Virus record (IMG/VR): IMGVR_UViG_3300015199_000003
Coordinates: 1 to 57,410 of that record
DNA: 57,410 bases
Reading direction: 5' to 3' (one strand)
Source of the DNA: a virus
Made by a program: the position numbers and the translations under genes. The stretch's first letter is position 1; each line of letters begins with the position of its first letter. The notes beneath the pieces are model-generated. The model was not told the origin of the DNA and searched no databases. It saw only the letters and a list, made by a program, of their open reading frames with translations. Shown piece after piece: positions 49,066-55,681 of this stretch.

Positions 49066-49221
49066 ATGAACCAGACAGCGTTAAAGCAGCGGGTGGAAGT
49101 GCAGGCCGACAAGAAGCATGTCGATTCGTGGAAGAAAGCCGCCGAGCAAAACGGCCAAGATCTGACGAATTGGATTCGCTCGACCCTCATCCGTGCCGCG
49201 AAAGAATGCGCAAAGAAGTGA
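49066..49221 (+). CDS. Ribbon-helix-helix regulator, short form (module 1)
   Basis: A 51-residue RHH protein with GGAG nine bases before the ATG: KQRVEVQADKKHVDSWKKAA, then EQNGQDLTNWIRSTLIR. It matches the minus-strand neighbour in its WIR core but lacks the long tail. The downstream duplicated block begins at its stop codon. Confidence 0.78.
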   Translation: MNQTALKQRVEVQADKKHVDSWKKAAEQNGQDLTNWIRSTLIRAAKECAKK

Positions 49222-49456
49222 ACCATTAACGGGGCAGCGCTGGACGCTCAAGGGTAAACGAAGGAACGCCCGGCTGCTGCCCCACCAAACAAGGAATCGA
49301 CCGATGATCGCTTTCCTGATTATTCTCGCGGTCTGCATGCCGCTCACCTACCTGCTCACGCGGTTGATCTACCGCGACTGGCGCGACTGGAATGATTGGT
49401 GCGAGAAGCATGAGGCTCGTGGTCGCGAAGCTCGCCGGGTTGATGCCCTGATCGGA
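49216..49456 (+). repeat. Duplicated block, copy 1 (leader plus small membrane gene)
   Basis: This 241-base block is about 91% identical (roughly 21 differences by hand count) to 50560-50801. Both copies begin at the stop codon of a short RHH gene and end inside the same codon region of a small membrane gene (CTGATCGGA). Both hold a leader with the stem GGGGCAGC...GCTGCCCC enclosing about 37 bases. Copy 1 ends abruptly against the 3' side of a minus-strand gene. Confidence 0.9.
49304..49456 (+). pseudogene. Small membrane protein, copy 1, natural C-terminus lost
   Basis: MIAFLIILAVCMPLTYLLTR and the WCEKHEARGREARRVDALIG end match the intact copy at 50649 with only three amino-acid changes, but the last seven residues (LMKDKRY) are missing. 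The frame instead runs on to 49879 through the antisense of a secreted-protein gene. It may still give a working membrane helix with a junk tail. Most base changes from copy 2 are at third codon positions, so the protein was under selection for some time after duplication. Confidence 0.75.
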
Positions 49457-50028
49457 CCGCCAACGGGCCCGGCTCCGGATGCCGGGAATCTCCTTATGCC
49501 CTCCAAGAGAACCTCATCCGCGGTGAGGATCTCGATCGCTTTGAAGGAATCGACCGCGAGCCAATTCTTTTGGTCGCCGATGCCCTGGGGCCCGAATTTG
49601 CCAACGGCTTCGAATTCCCATTTGAATGGCTCGACCTTGGGCGCTTCAAGCTGCGCTACTTCCTTTTTCTTCTTCGAAACGATCTTAGCCCCAGGGACTG
49701 CTTGGAGTGTGAATTCGCCGCGCTCAAACGACTTGACCTCAAATTCGCCATCGAAACCGATGGGCTCGTTTGCGTCGATTCCTTTGGTCGGAATTCCTTT
49801 GACAACGAATGCGAAGCCAGTCGAGCGGAGAACGCTTGCCCGAAGCGAGTTTTCGGACAGAACTTTGTCGCAAGCATAGCTGATGTCGCTGAGCGGTCCC
49901 TTGGTGCCGACAACGAATTTGTAAACGAAGGCGTTTGTCGCCGATCGAAACGCGGGGCCAATCGGCCGCGGGTCATCCGCCGAACAAACCGCCGCGGTCA
50001 ACAAGAAAATGAATGCAGCAGTTGGCAT
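49369..50028 (-). CDS. Secreted protein of module 2, 3' end replaced
   Basis: A 219-residue frame. MPTAAFIFLLTAAVCSADDP is a signal peptide. The middle (SYACDKVLSENSLRASVLRS, FDGEFEVKSFERGEFTLQAV) is beta-rich with no known family. From about residue 190 onward the frame reads the antisense of the duplicated block, so its true C-terminus was cut off when copy 1 was joined here (junction near 49457). It starts two bases after the RHH stop, as in module 1. Confidence 0.65.
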   Translation of the reverse strand: MPTAAFIFLLTAAVCSADDPRPIGPAFRSATNAFVYKFVVGTKGPLSDISYACDKVLSENSLRASVLRSTGFAFVVKGIPTKGIDANEPIGFDGEFEVKSFERGEFTLQAVPGAKIVSKKKKEVAQLEAPKVEPFKWEFEAVGKFGPQGIGDQKNWLAVDSFKAIEILTADEVLLEGIRRFPASGAGPVGGPIRASTRRASRPRASCFSHQSFQSRQSR

Positions 50029-50030
50029 GT

Positions 50031-50228
50031 CTACCTCTTTGTTCTTGGCGGCTCAGCTTCGCGGTCGAGCCGGGCCCGCTCGGCTCTTCCGATTCGCATC
50101 GCCGTGTTCAGGGTGTCCCGAATCCAAGCGGATAATGACAAGCCGCGCTCGGTGGCCTCATCTTCCCATTTGGCCTTCGTTGATTCAGGAACCCGAATTT
50201 CGACGCGCGTTTCGCCAGTCTTCGGCAT
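50031..50228 (-). CDS. Ribbon-helix-helix regulator, long form (module 2)
   Basis: A 65-residue RHH protein: ETRVEIRVPESTKAKWEDEA, TERGLSLSAWIRDTLNTAM and a tail RIGRAERARLDREAEPPRTK resembling the tail of the module-1 long form. It leads the minus-strand operon with the secreted protein. A good TATAAT on the minus strand lies at 50285-50290, before the gene. Confidence 0.8.
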   Translation of the reverse strand: MPKTGETRVEIRVPESTKAKWEDEATERGLSLSAWIRDTLNTAMRIGRAERARLDREAEPPRTKR

Positions 50229-50284
50229 AGCGAGGGTACTCAGTTGCACCGTAAATTCTCCGTACAAGGAAAGATCGTAGCACA

Positions 50285-50376
50285 ATTATATTCGGATACC
50301 ATCCCGCACTATTCCGTACGTTGTTAGGAATTTTGTCGGAATTGTTCTTGACGCGTTGTAACAATGAACGTACTCT
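50285..50376. promoter_or_regulatory. Divergent control region of module 2
   Basis: Plus strand: TTGACG (50348-50353), 17 bases, TACTCT (50371-50376). Minus strand: a TATAAT at 50285-50290 without a clear -35. Between them lie the repeated elements CCGTACGTTGTT (near 50313) and TCCGTACAAC (near 50378), and the small palindrome TTGTAACAA, which may be RHH binding sites. Confidence 0.55.
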
Positions 50377-50406
50377 GTCCGTACAACTGACGGAGAGGAA
50401 AGACAA

Positions 50407-50565
50407 ATGCCAGCGACAGCAGAGAAGAGAGTCGAATTGCGAACGAGCGATAAGCAATTGCGAGAGTGGCGACGCGCCGCCGAAGAACGCGGCCTCGGAC
50501 TATCCGCATGGATTCGCGACACACTCAACGCAAAAGCCCGTGAGCAACGACAAATAAGAAAGTGA
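50407..50565 (+). CDS. Ribbon-helix-helix regulator, short form (module 2)
   Basis: A 52-residue protein with GGAGAGGAAAG upstream. MPATAEKRVELRTSDKQLRE and the GLGLSAWIRDTLN core make an RHH domain; the GLxLSAWIRDTLN stretch is identical in spirit to the module-2 long form. Copy 2 of the duplicated block begins at its stop. Confidence 0.78.
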   Translation: MPATAEKRVELRTSDKQLREWRRAAEERGLGLSAWIRDTLNAKAREQRQIRK

Positions 50566-50801
50566 AACCATTAACGGGGCAGCGTCGGACGCTCAAGGGT
50601 AAACGAAGGAACGCCCGGCCGCTGCCCCACCAAACAAGGAACCGACCGATGATCGCCTTCCTGATCATTCTGGCAACCTGTATGCCGCTCACTTACTTGC
50701 TCACGCGGTTGATCTACCGCGACTGGCGGGAATGGAACGAGTGGTGTGAGAAGCACGAAGCTCGTGGTCGCGAAGCTCGCCGGGTTGATGCCCTGATCGG
50801 A
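50560..50801 (+). repeat. Duplicated block, copy 2 (leader plus intact small membrane gene)
   Basis: The second copy of the 49216-49456 block. The leader stem is GGGGCAGCG...CGCTGCCCC; one position that is G-U in copy 1 is G-C here, so pairing is kept. ACGAAGGAACG in the loop and CAAGGA before the ATG both carry the GGA core that CsrA recognises. Confidence 0.88.
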
Positions 50802-50825
50802 CTGATGAAGGACAAGAGGTATTGA
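50649..50825 (+). CDS. Small membrane protein, intact copy
   Basis: A 58-residue protein: one transmembrane helix (MIAFLIILATCMPLTYLLTR, 1-20), then WREWNEWCEKHEARGREARR and a basic end. The CAAGGA site before the ATG follows a conserved leader hairpin. It would sit in the membrane with its charged tail inside. Its association with RHH repressors suggests a product whose level must be limited. Confidence 0.75.
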   Translation: MIAFLIILATCMPLTYLLTRLIYRDWREWNEWCEKHEARGREARRVDALIGLMKDKRY

Positions 50826-50898
50826 TCGGGGATCCGCCATGCCGCTGAAGTGAGGGTCAACGGTTCTGGTGGACCCCGATCTATTTGGAGATGCGAAT

Positions 50899-51075
50899 AT
50901 GCTCAGTTACGGAAACCTGTTTTTCGCCATCCTCGGAATCACCGTTGGCCTACCGCCGGTGTACCCCGTGCTTTCCATCTTGGCGGCCGCACTCAGCTTC
51001 GCGATGGCCAGGGCCGACGCCGTGGATCACGCAAAACACGTCGCCCGCATGGCTGAGTTTCGCTCGCAGCACTGA
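50899..51075 (+). CDS. Small membrane protein
   Basis: A 58-residue protein with GGAG eight bases before the ATG. LFFAILGITVGLPPVYPVLS and ILAAALSFAMARADAVD form one or two short membrane helices. It probably belongs to the same plus-strand transcription unit as the previous gene. Function unknown. Confidence 0.6.
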   Translation: MLSYGNLFFAILGITVGLPPVYPVLSILAAALSFAMARADAVDHAKHVARMAEFRSQH

Positions 51076-51095
51076 ATCACGAGTGACGCGCGTCT

Positions 51096-51194
51096 CCCCG
51101 ACGTAAAGGGGCGGGTTTTCCGGTGCAAACCGTTTCGCACTGGCGCTAGCTGCCCTTGCGTTAAAGAGGTAGTGACGGCCGGAAAAAGACCGGC
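51096..51194 (+). ncRNA. Structured RNA upstream of the tRNA-like gene
   Basis: Three stems follow each other: CCCC-GACGTAAA-GGGG (51096-51111), CCGGTGC-AAACCGTTTC-GCACTGG (51120-51143, one G-U) and GCCGG-AAAAAGA-CCGGC (51178-51194). No convincing frame crosses the region (51076-51399). The stems could be a leader, a processing region of the tRNA transcript, or part of a larger RNA. Confidence 0.5.
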
Positions 51195-51198
51195 AATT

Positions 51199-51281
51199 CG
51201 GGGAGTAGCTCAGACAGGTTAGAGCGGCGAGTTTTAGGCAATGGGACTCGCAGGTCGGAGGTTCAAACCCTTCCTCCCTGA
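51199..51281 (+). tRNA. tRNA-like gene with a 15-base anticodon loop
   Basis: All arms fold: acceptor CGGGGAG (51199-51205) with CTCCCTG (51274-51280, one G-U); TA; D-arm GCTC-AGACAGGTTA-GAGC (51208-51225); anticodon stem GCGAG/CTCGC (51227-51231, 51247-51251); variable AGGTC; T-arm GGAGG-TTCAAAC-CCTTC (51257-51273, one G-U). The anticodon loop is 15 bases (TTTTAGGCAATGGGA) instead of seven. Extra pairs T-A and three G-U could extend the stem and leave the seven-base loop AGGCAAT. CCA is not encoded. Amino acid cannot be assigned. Confidence 0.7.
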
Positions 51282-51282
51282 T

Positions 51283-51336
51283 TCGCGGTCCGCAAGTGGC
51301 GGGAGCGCCAAGGCGTTGAGGCAGAGCCTTCCGCGA
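51283..51336 (+). ncRNA. Three-way-junction RNA after the tRNA-like gene
   Basis: An outer stem TCGCGG (51283-51288) / CCGCGA (51331-51336) encloses two hairpins: GGCG-GGAG-CGCC (51298-51309) and AAGGC-GTTGAGGCAGA-GCCTT (51310-51330). A GGA in a small hairpin loop is the form CsrA binds, and csrA lies 850 bases downstream, but a single site makes a CsrB-like titrating RNA uncertain. Confidence 0.5.
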
Positions 51337-51399
51337 CAACATCCCGATTAGATCGACAGACAGCAACGCGCCTCGGTGCGCGCATGGAGACTTGCCGAC

Positions 51400-51792
51400 A
51401 TGAGCGGACAAAACGGCGAATGGATGAACGAAGACCAGCGCTCGGCGGTCAAGGCCGATGCGGATGCGATGACGCCAGCGGATGTTGCCGTCGCGTACAT
51501 GCTCGGTCGCATCCAAGAAGATCCTGACCTACGGCACGTCATGCTGCACACCGAAGCATTCCACAAGCTCTGCATCGCGGAGGCGTCGCGCAAACGCTTT
51601 ATGGCTCCTGGAGAAACGGCGGAACAAGTTGAAACGCGTCGCTCCATGGACCGGCAGCCGGCGCATCGCAAGTTCAAGCCCCGCATTCCCGAATTCAGGC
51701 GGCTTATCGAAGCCATCGCGAACCGAGTTGTAGAAATGCGATTCAGCGACGACTTACTGGCAGAATTGATCGACGAAGCTCAGCGCCTCTAA
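51400..51792 (+). CDS. Hypothetical helical protein
   Basis: A 130-residue protein (a GTG at 51376 is a possible longer start). It is charged and helical: VAVAYMLGRIQEDPDLRHVM, then KPRIPEFRRLIEAIANRVVE. No family is recognised. It opens the operon that leads to csrA and the recombination genes. Confidence 0.6.
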   Translation: MSGQNGEWMNEDQRSAVKADADAMTPADVAVAYMLGRIQEDPDLRHVMLHTEAFHKLCIAEASRKRFMAPGETAEQVETRRSMDRQPAHRKFKPRIPEFRRLIEAIANRVVEMRFSDDLLAELIDEAQRL

Positions 51793-51810
51793 AGCGAAAG
51801 GACTTCCAGC

Positions 51811-52098
51811 ATGATTCCCGATTTGTCCTCTCTGTCGAGCGCCCAACGCGAGCGCATCGCGCGCTTACTCGCGGCCATTGTTCGCAATGGAAGAGCGCTT
51901 GTAGTTCGCGCTGAAGGCGCTTGCGAGGCCGTGAATTTTGGCCACCATCATGCACCTCAAGACCTCGACCTTTTGGGCAACGAATGCAAGCGGCTCTATG
52001 AATCCTGGCTCGCCATCGGCTACACGATCAATGAATCCGAACCGGAAAACGAAGCCGATCTCGCAGAACTGACGCGCGGGCAGAAGTCGGCGTTTTGA
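51811..52098 (+). CDS. Hypothetical protein
   Basis: A 95-residue helical protein: RERIARLLAAIVRNGRALVV then DLDLLGNECKRLYESWLAIG. No family is recognised. It lies 18 bases after the previous gene and 90 bases before csrA. Confidence 0.6.
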   Translation: MIPDLSSLSSAQRERIARLLAAIVRNGRALVVRAEGACEAVNFGHHHAPQDLDLLGNECKRLYESWLAIGYTINESEPENEADLAELTRGQKSAF

Positions 52099-52188
52099 TC
52101 CATCCCGGCGGGCCGCTTGTTGCGGCATGAAGTGGCCTCAATGTGTATGGCTGGCGCTTCACCGCCGGGGATTTTTCACGGAGGAAAC

Positions 52189-52383
52189 ATGCTCTGTCTC
52201 ACTCGAAAGATCGGTCAGGAAATCATCATCGACGGCAACATTGTGGTAACCATAGTGGCCGTGAAAGGTGATTCTGTGCGGATCGGCATAAGCGCCCCAA
52301 AAGAGACGCGCGTCGATCGCGCCGAAGTCCATGAAGCGCGGAAGCGCGGTTTCGATGGCGCTCAAGCCTGCGGAGAATCGTGA
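52189..52383 (+). CDS. csrA: Carbon storage regulator CsrA
   Basis: A 64-residue protein of full CsrA length. MLCLTRKIGQEIIIDGNIVV, then VKGDSVRIGISAPKETRVDR contains the conserved Leu4, Arg6 and the GISAPKE strand with Arg44, which bind the GGA motif of RNA. The strong ribosome site CACGGAGG in its own leader has the CsrA core (CANGGA), so it may regulate itself. Several phage genes have CAAGGA ribosome sites (13160, 42143, 50649), possible targets. CsrA would alter translation of host or phage messages after infection. Confidence 0.93.
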   Translation: MLCLTRKIGQEIIIDGNIVVTIVAVKGDSVRIGISAPKETRVDRAEVHEARKRGFDGAQACGES

Positions 52384-52589
52384 TGCCGCTAGGTTCCCGG
52401 GTCCGCCTGATCTCCGCAGCGGACCACCTGCCCGCGACCTTGCGGCCCCAAAGCGGGCAGATTGGCGTGGTGGTCGGTTGGGAGAATGTTGGCGCGGAGA
52501 AGGCTGAGCCTCTTTGCATGGTCGATTTCGGGACCGTCCGACTGCTTGTCGCCGCCGGGCACCTCCAGTTGGAAGCGAGGGCATCATGA
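52383..52589 (+). CDS. Small SH3/KOW-like protein
   Basis: A 68-residue protein overlapping the csrA stop by TGATG. GSRVRLISAADHLPATLRPQ, GQIGVVVGWENVGAEKAEPL and CMVDFGTVRLLVAAGHLQLE form a small beta barrel of the KOW/SH3 type. Co-translation with csrA suggests a linked role, for example RNA binding, but this is not shown. Confidence 0.62.
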   Translation: MPLGSRVRLISAADHLPATLRPQSGQIGVVVGWENVGAEKAEPLCMVDFGTVRLLVAAGHLQLEARAS

Positions 52590-52810
52590 GCGACCGCGCC
52601 GAACCAATCGAGAAAACATGCCGATCGTGTGGCAAAGAGTGGATCAGCCACGACGGCATGATTCGGACGTGCGCGGCTTTGCAGGCCGCGCAGAAGCGAA
52701 TCGAGACGCTTGAAGCGCTGACGATTTCCCAAGCCGAGCGGATCGCAGCACAATCGGAACTGCTCGGCAAAAAGGCCGAGAAACCATCCAAGAGAAAGGC
52801 GAGCAAATGA
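52586..52810 (+). CDS. Zinc-knuckle coiled-coil protein
   Basis: A 74-residue protein overlapping by ATGA. CRSCGKEW is a Cys pair, with a third Cys in RTCAALQAAQ; the remainder (KRIETLEALTISQAERIAAQ) is a coiled coil with a basic tail. It leads into the SMC-like gene by overlap and may be its partner. Confidence 0.62.
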   Translation: MSDRAEPIEKTCRSCGKEWISHDGMIRTCAALQAAQKRIETLEALTISQAERIAAQSELLGKKAEKPSKRKASK

Positions 52811-54336
52811 GCGCGACAGCAACCAAACCGAGAGCAAAGAAGGCGTCTTCGGAAGAAGTCGTCATTCGGAACGCGGGCGCTATCGAGGGAGAGTTTCGAT
52901 TCCCTCTCGATAGTTTCGGGGTCTATGAATTCCAGGGCAGCAACGGTGTTGGCAAATCGACCGCCCTTCGAATGCTCAGACTTCTTACCGGCCACAAGGT
53001 CGATGTGACGGTGCATCACGGGGCCTTGGATGGGTCAATCGAAGCGCTCGGGGCCGTCGCGCCGCTCGGTCGAAAACAAGTTCGCGGCGAACTCGAAATC
53101 GGCAATATCGAAAGCGACAAATGGTCGATCGACGACGTGACCGACCCGGCGGGCGAACGACCAGAAGTCCGCGACGCGAACCGCATCAAGGCGCTCGCCG
53201 CTTTGTCCGGCACGAAAGCCGATCCGGCGCCATACCTCGAAATCATGCCCAACGAACTGGATCGGCTCATCGACCGCAAGAAGCTGGAGACCGATGATCC
53301 GCTGATCCTGCAATCGCGCGTCAAGGATGCTTTCGAGTCGGCCGCTCGGCAGTCTGAGGCTGAATGCAGCAACGAAAAGACTCGCGCGGCTCAATGTCGA
53401 GCAGCCTTTGAGGGCATCGACCTGGACGCTCCGCACGACGCGAAGGAGCTGGCTGGCCATTCGGAGCGAGCGGCCGCAGCGCTTTCCGCGCTGGAATCCC
53501 AATCGCTCGCCGCGGTGAACGCCAAACGCAAGAGCACTGAAGCTCGCGAGAATCTGAGGATCGCTCGGGAGAACTACAAGGGCAAGACTCTGGAGCAAGC
53601 GCGCGAGGATTCGAGCACGGCGGTGCATTCGCGTCAGGCGGCTGCGGATGAGGTCGCTAAGTTGGATCGCCAGTTGGCCACGGCGAAAGAGTTACATCGA
53701 GCAGCCTGCGCGCATGAAACGGCAGCGGCACAAGCCGTCGCCGCCGCCGAGCAGCACGAAAAGGTAGCCGCCCATTTCGAGGCCTTGATCCAATCATCCG
53801 CCGACGTTCCCGAACCGACGTCCGCTGAGATCGAAGCCGCTCGCGAAACCTTGAACGCCGCCCGTCTGGCTGCCGAGCAAGGCGTTCGTGTCCGCGACGG
53901 CATCGCGAAGGCCGCTGAGCATGCCCGCCACGCGGAAGCTGCCACGGAAGCGGAGAAGGTAGCGATCAGCTTCCGTGGCGCGGCCGCGATGACGTTCGAC
54001 GTTCTCACGCAATCGGTCAAGCTCACCGGCATCCGGATCGAGAACGTCGATGGCAGTCCAAGATTGATCGTCGATCATCCGAAGACCGGCAAGCCGTGCT
54101 TCTTCGATGGGGACCGAGGCGGCTTGTCCGACGGCGAGCGCTCCATCTTCGCCATGCGGACGCTCAGGCATTTGATTCCGAGCCCCGGTCTTTTCGCGGT
54201 TCCGCAGCGCGTTTGGGAATCGCTCTCACCTGCAGCGCGGGCTCAGTTTCACCGGGAAGCTGTCGAGCAGAAGGTTTATCTGTTTTGCGCCCTGCCGACT
54301 GACGGGGCGCTCCGAGTTGAGAGGCCATACCGATGA
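52807..54336 (+). CDS. SMC/RecN-like P-loop ATPase
   Basis: A 509-residue protein. The N-terminal half-site has YEFQGSNGVGKSTALRML (Walker A, about 40-57). A long coiled coil covers about 190-400, rich in Ala and Glu. The C-terminal half-site has GGLSDGERSIFAMRTLRHLI (ABC signature, about 440-460). A normal Walker B (hhhhDE) is not evident: the expected stretch reads GLFAVPQRVWESL. It may hydrolyse ATP poorly or use other residues. Genes of this form in phages work with exonucleases in recombination; the PD-(D/E)XK gene follows. Confidence 0.78.
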   Translation: MSATATKPRAKKASSEEVVIRNAGAIEGEFRFPLDSFGVYEFQGSNGVGKSTALRMLRLLTGHKVDVTVHHGALDGSIEALGAVAPLGRKQVRGELEIGNIESDKWSIDDVTDPAGERPEVRDANRIKALAALSGTKADPAPYLEIMPNELDRLIDRKKLETDDPLILQSRVKDAFESAARQSEAECSNEKTRAAQCRAAFEGIDLDAPHDAKELAGHSERAAAALSALESQSLAAVNAKRKSTEARENLRIARENYKGKTLEQAREDSSTAVHSRQAAADEVAKLDRQLATAKELHRAACAHETAAAQAVAAAEQHEKVAAHFEALIQSSADVPEPTSAEIEAARETLNAARLAAEQGVRVRDGIAKAAEHARHAEAATEAEKVAISFRGAAAMTFDVLTQSVKLTGIRIENVDGSPRLIVDHPKTGKPCFFDGDRGGLSDGERSIFAMRTLRHLIPSPGLFAVPQRVWESLSPAARAQFHREAVEQKVYLFCALPTDGALRVERPYR

Positions 54337-54758
54337 GCAATTACATTCCGGTTGGCGTTGCCAGAGCGCAGGCCATTGCTGACGAATGCGAGAAGGACGT
54401 GGTTGTCATCGTGTCGTTCGACCGCGCATTCGACCTTCTTCACACGACGACATTCGGCAGGACGCCGATTGATAAGGACTCGGCTGCCGCGCTCGGCGAA
54501 TTGCTGTCAACGGCAGCGGGCGGAGAAAACGGACTCGCGAAGTTCTTCGAGGACTTCCGGACGCCGAGCGCGGCAGCATTGATGAAGGCCCAGCGCGACG
54601 AACTTCTTGAAGCGCTTGACCGAATCGAGATCGAAGCGGAAGCCCTTACCAAATTCGTCCACGGCTCGCATTGGTTGGCAAGCGACCACGCCTGCTCCGC
54701 TTGCGAAATACTCCATGTAGCCCGTGTGGCTATCGCCAAAATGAAAGGCCAATCATGA
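54333..54758 (+). CDS. Hypothetical protein of recombination operon
   Basis: A 141-residue protein overlapping both neighbours by ATGA. VVVIVSFDRAFDLLHTTTFG near 23, then helical (MKAQRDELLEALDRIEIEAE) and an SDHACSACEILHVARVAI end with a Cys pair. Part of it resembles small Mg-binding or regulatory phage proteins; no firm family. Confidence 0.62.
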   Translation: MSNYIPVGVARAQAIADECEKDVVVIVSFDRAFDLLHTTTFGRTPIDKDSAAALGELLSTAAGGENGLAKFFEDFRTPSAAALMKAQRDELLEALDRIEIEAEALTKFVHGSHWLASDHACSACEILHVARVAIAKMKGQS

Positions 54759-55681
54759 TCGACCGACCCGGCATCTACTTCGACATCGACCCAAAGAACT
54801 ACTTTGCCGATCCGTGCAAAGAGCCCTCGCTCAATCAGTCGCTCGCCAAGCTACTTCTGGAGAAGTCGCCATTGCACGCGAAGTACGCGCATCCGCGCTT
54901 GACTCCGCAGTCGGCAGAGGACGAAGACGACAAGCCAGAGAAGTACGACAAGGACAAGGCCATCGGCAACGCGGCTCATGCGTTGATCCTCGGGCGCGGC
55001 AAGGATCTGGCCATCGGGGAGTTTGACGCCTGGACAACCAAGGCCGCGAAGGAATTCAAGCTGGACGCTTACCGCTCCGGTGAAGAGCCGATCCTCCGGA
55101 AGCATTATCAGGCCGCTTGGCGATTGGCCGCATCGGTGAAAGAGCAGTTGAGCGCCCATCAGTGCAACGACTGCTTCATCGGTGGGAAGTCTGAGGCGGT
55201 GATTGCGTGGCAAGAGGAAGGCTTTTGGTTCCGTTCGATGATCGACTTCGTTCACGATGATCTGCGCGTCTTCGACGACCTCAAGACGACTGGCATGAGC
55301 GCTTCTCCGCAGTCGATCCCCTGGATGATCGACGATATGGGCTGGGACATTCAGGCGGCCATGTGGGAACGCGGGCTCAACATCATCGACCCGGAGAATG
55401 CGGGACGTCGGCGCTATCGGTTCATCGCGGTCGAGAACGAGCCGCCGTTCGCGCTGACGGTCAACGATCTGTCTGAGGCGGTGCTGACGATCGGACGTCG
55501 GCGACTCAGGGCGGCAATCGAGCGGTGGAAGCGCTGCATGAAGTTGAACGACTGGCCGGCTTATCCGACGACCTGTTTGTATCCCGAGTTCCCCGGCGCC
55601 CGCGCTATTCGCTGGGAAGAGCGCGAGCGCGAACTGGCAGACGCGGGGATGGATCTGCCCGCGACAAAGGAGATGGTCTAA
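54755..55681 (+). CDS. PD-(D/E)XK exonuclease (RecE/DUF3799-like)
   Basis: A 308-residue protein. YFADPCKEPSLNQSLAKLLL at the start, AHALILGRGKDLA, SEAVIAWQEEGFWFRSMIDF and VFDDLKTTGMS carry the PD-(D/E)XK core (Asp of MIDF, D..K of DDLKTT). The family digests double-stranded ends 5' to 3' to expose single strands for annealing. Placed with the SMC-like ATPase and the Sak4-like gene, it forms the phage recombination system. Confidence 0.85.
   Translation: MIDRPGIYFDIDPKNYFADPCKEPSLNQSLAKLLLEKSPLHAKYAHPRLTPQSAEDEDDKPEKYDKDKAIGNAAHALILGRGKDLAIGEFDAWTTKAAKEFKLDAYRSGEEPILRKHYQAAWRLAASVKEQLSAHQCNDCFIGGKSEAVIAWQEEGFWFRSMIDFVHDDLRVFDDLKTTGMSASPQSIPWMIDDMGWDIQAAMWERGLNIIDPENAGRRRYRFIAVENEPPFALTVNDLSEAVLTIGRRRLRAAIERWKRCMKLNDWPAYPTTCLYPEFPGARAIRWEERERELADAGMDLPATKEMV

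Noticed and set aside
49457-49879. Continuation of the truncated membrane gene through 141 more codons
   Set aside because: These codons are the reverse complement of the secreted-protein gene on the minus strand; nothing protein-like is seen.
50950-51516. 188-codon minus-strand frame
   Set aside because: It crosses the tRNA-like gene in antisense; the peptide REEGFEPPTC inside it is a familiar product of misreading tRNA genes.
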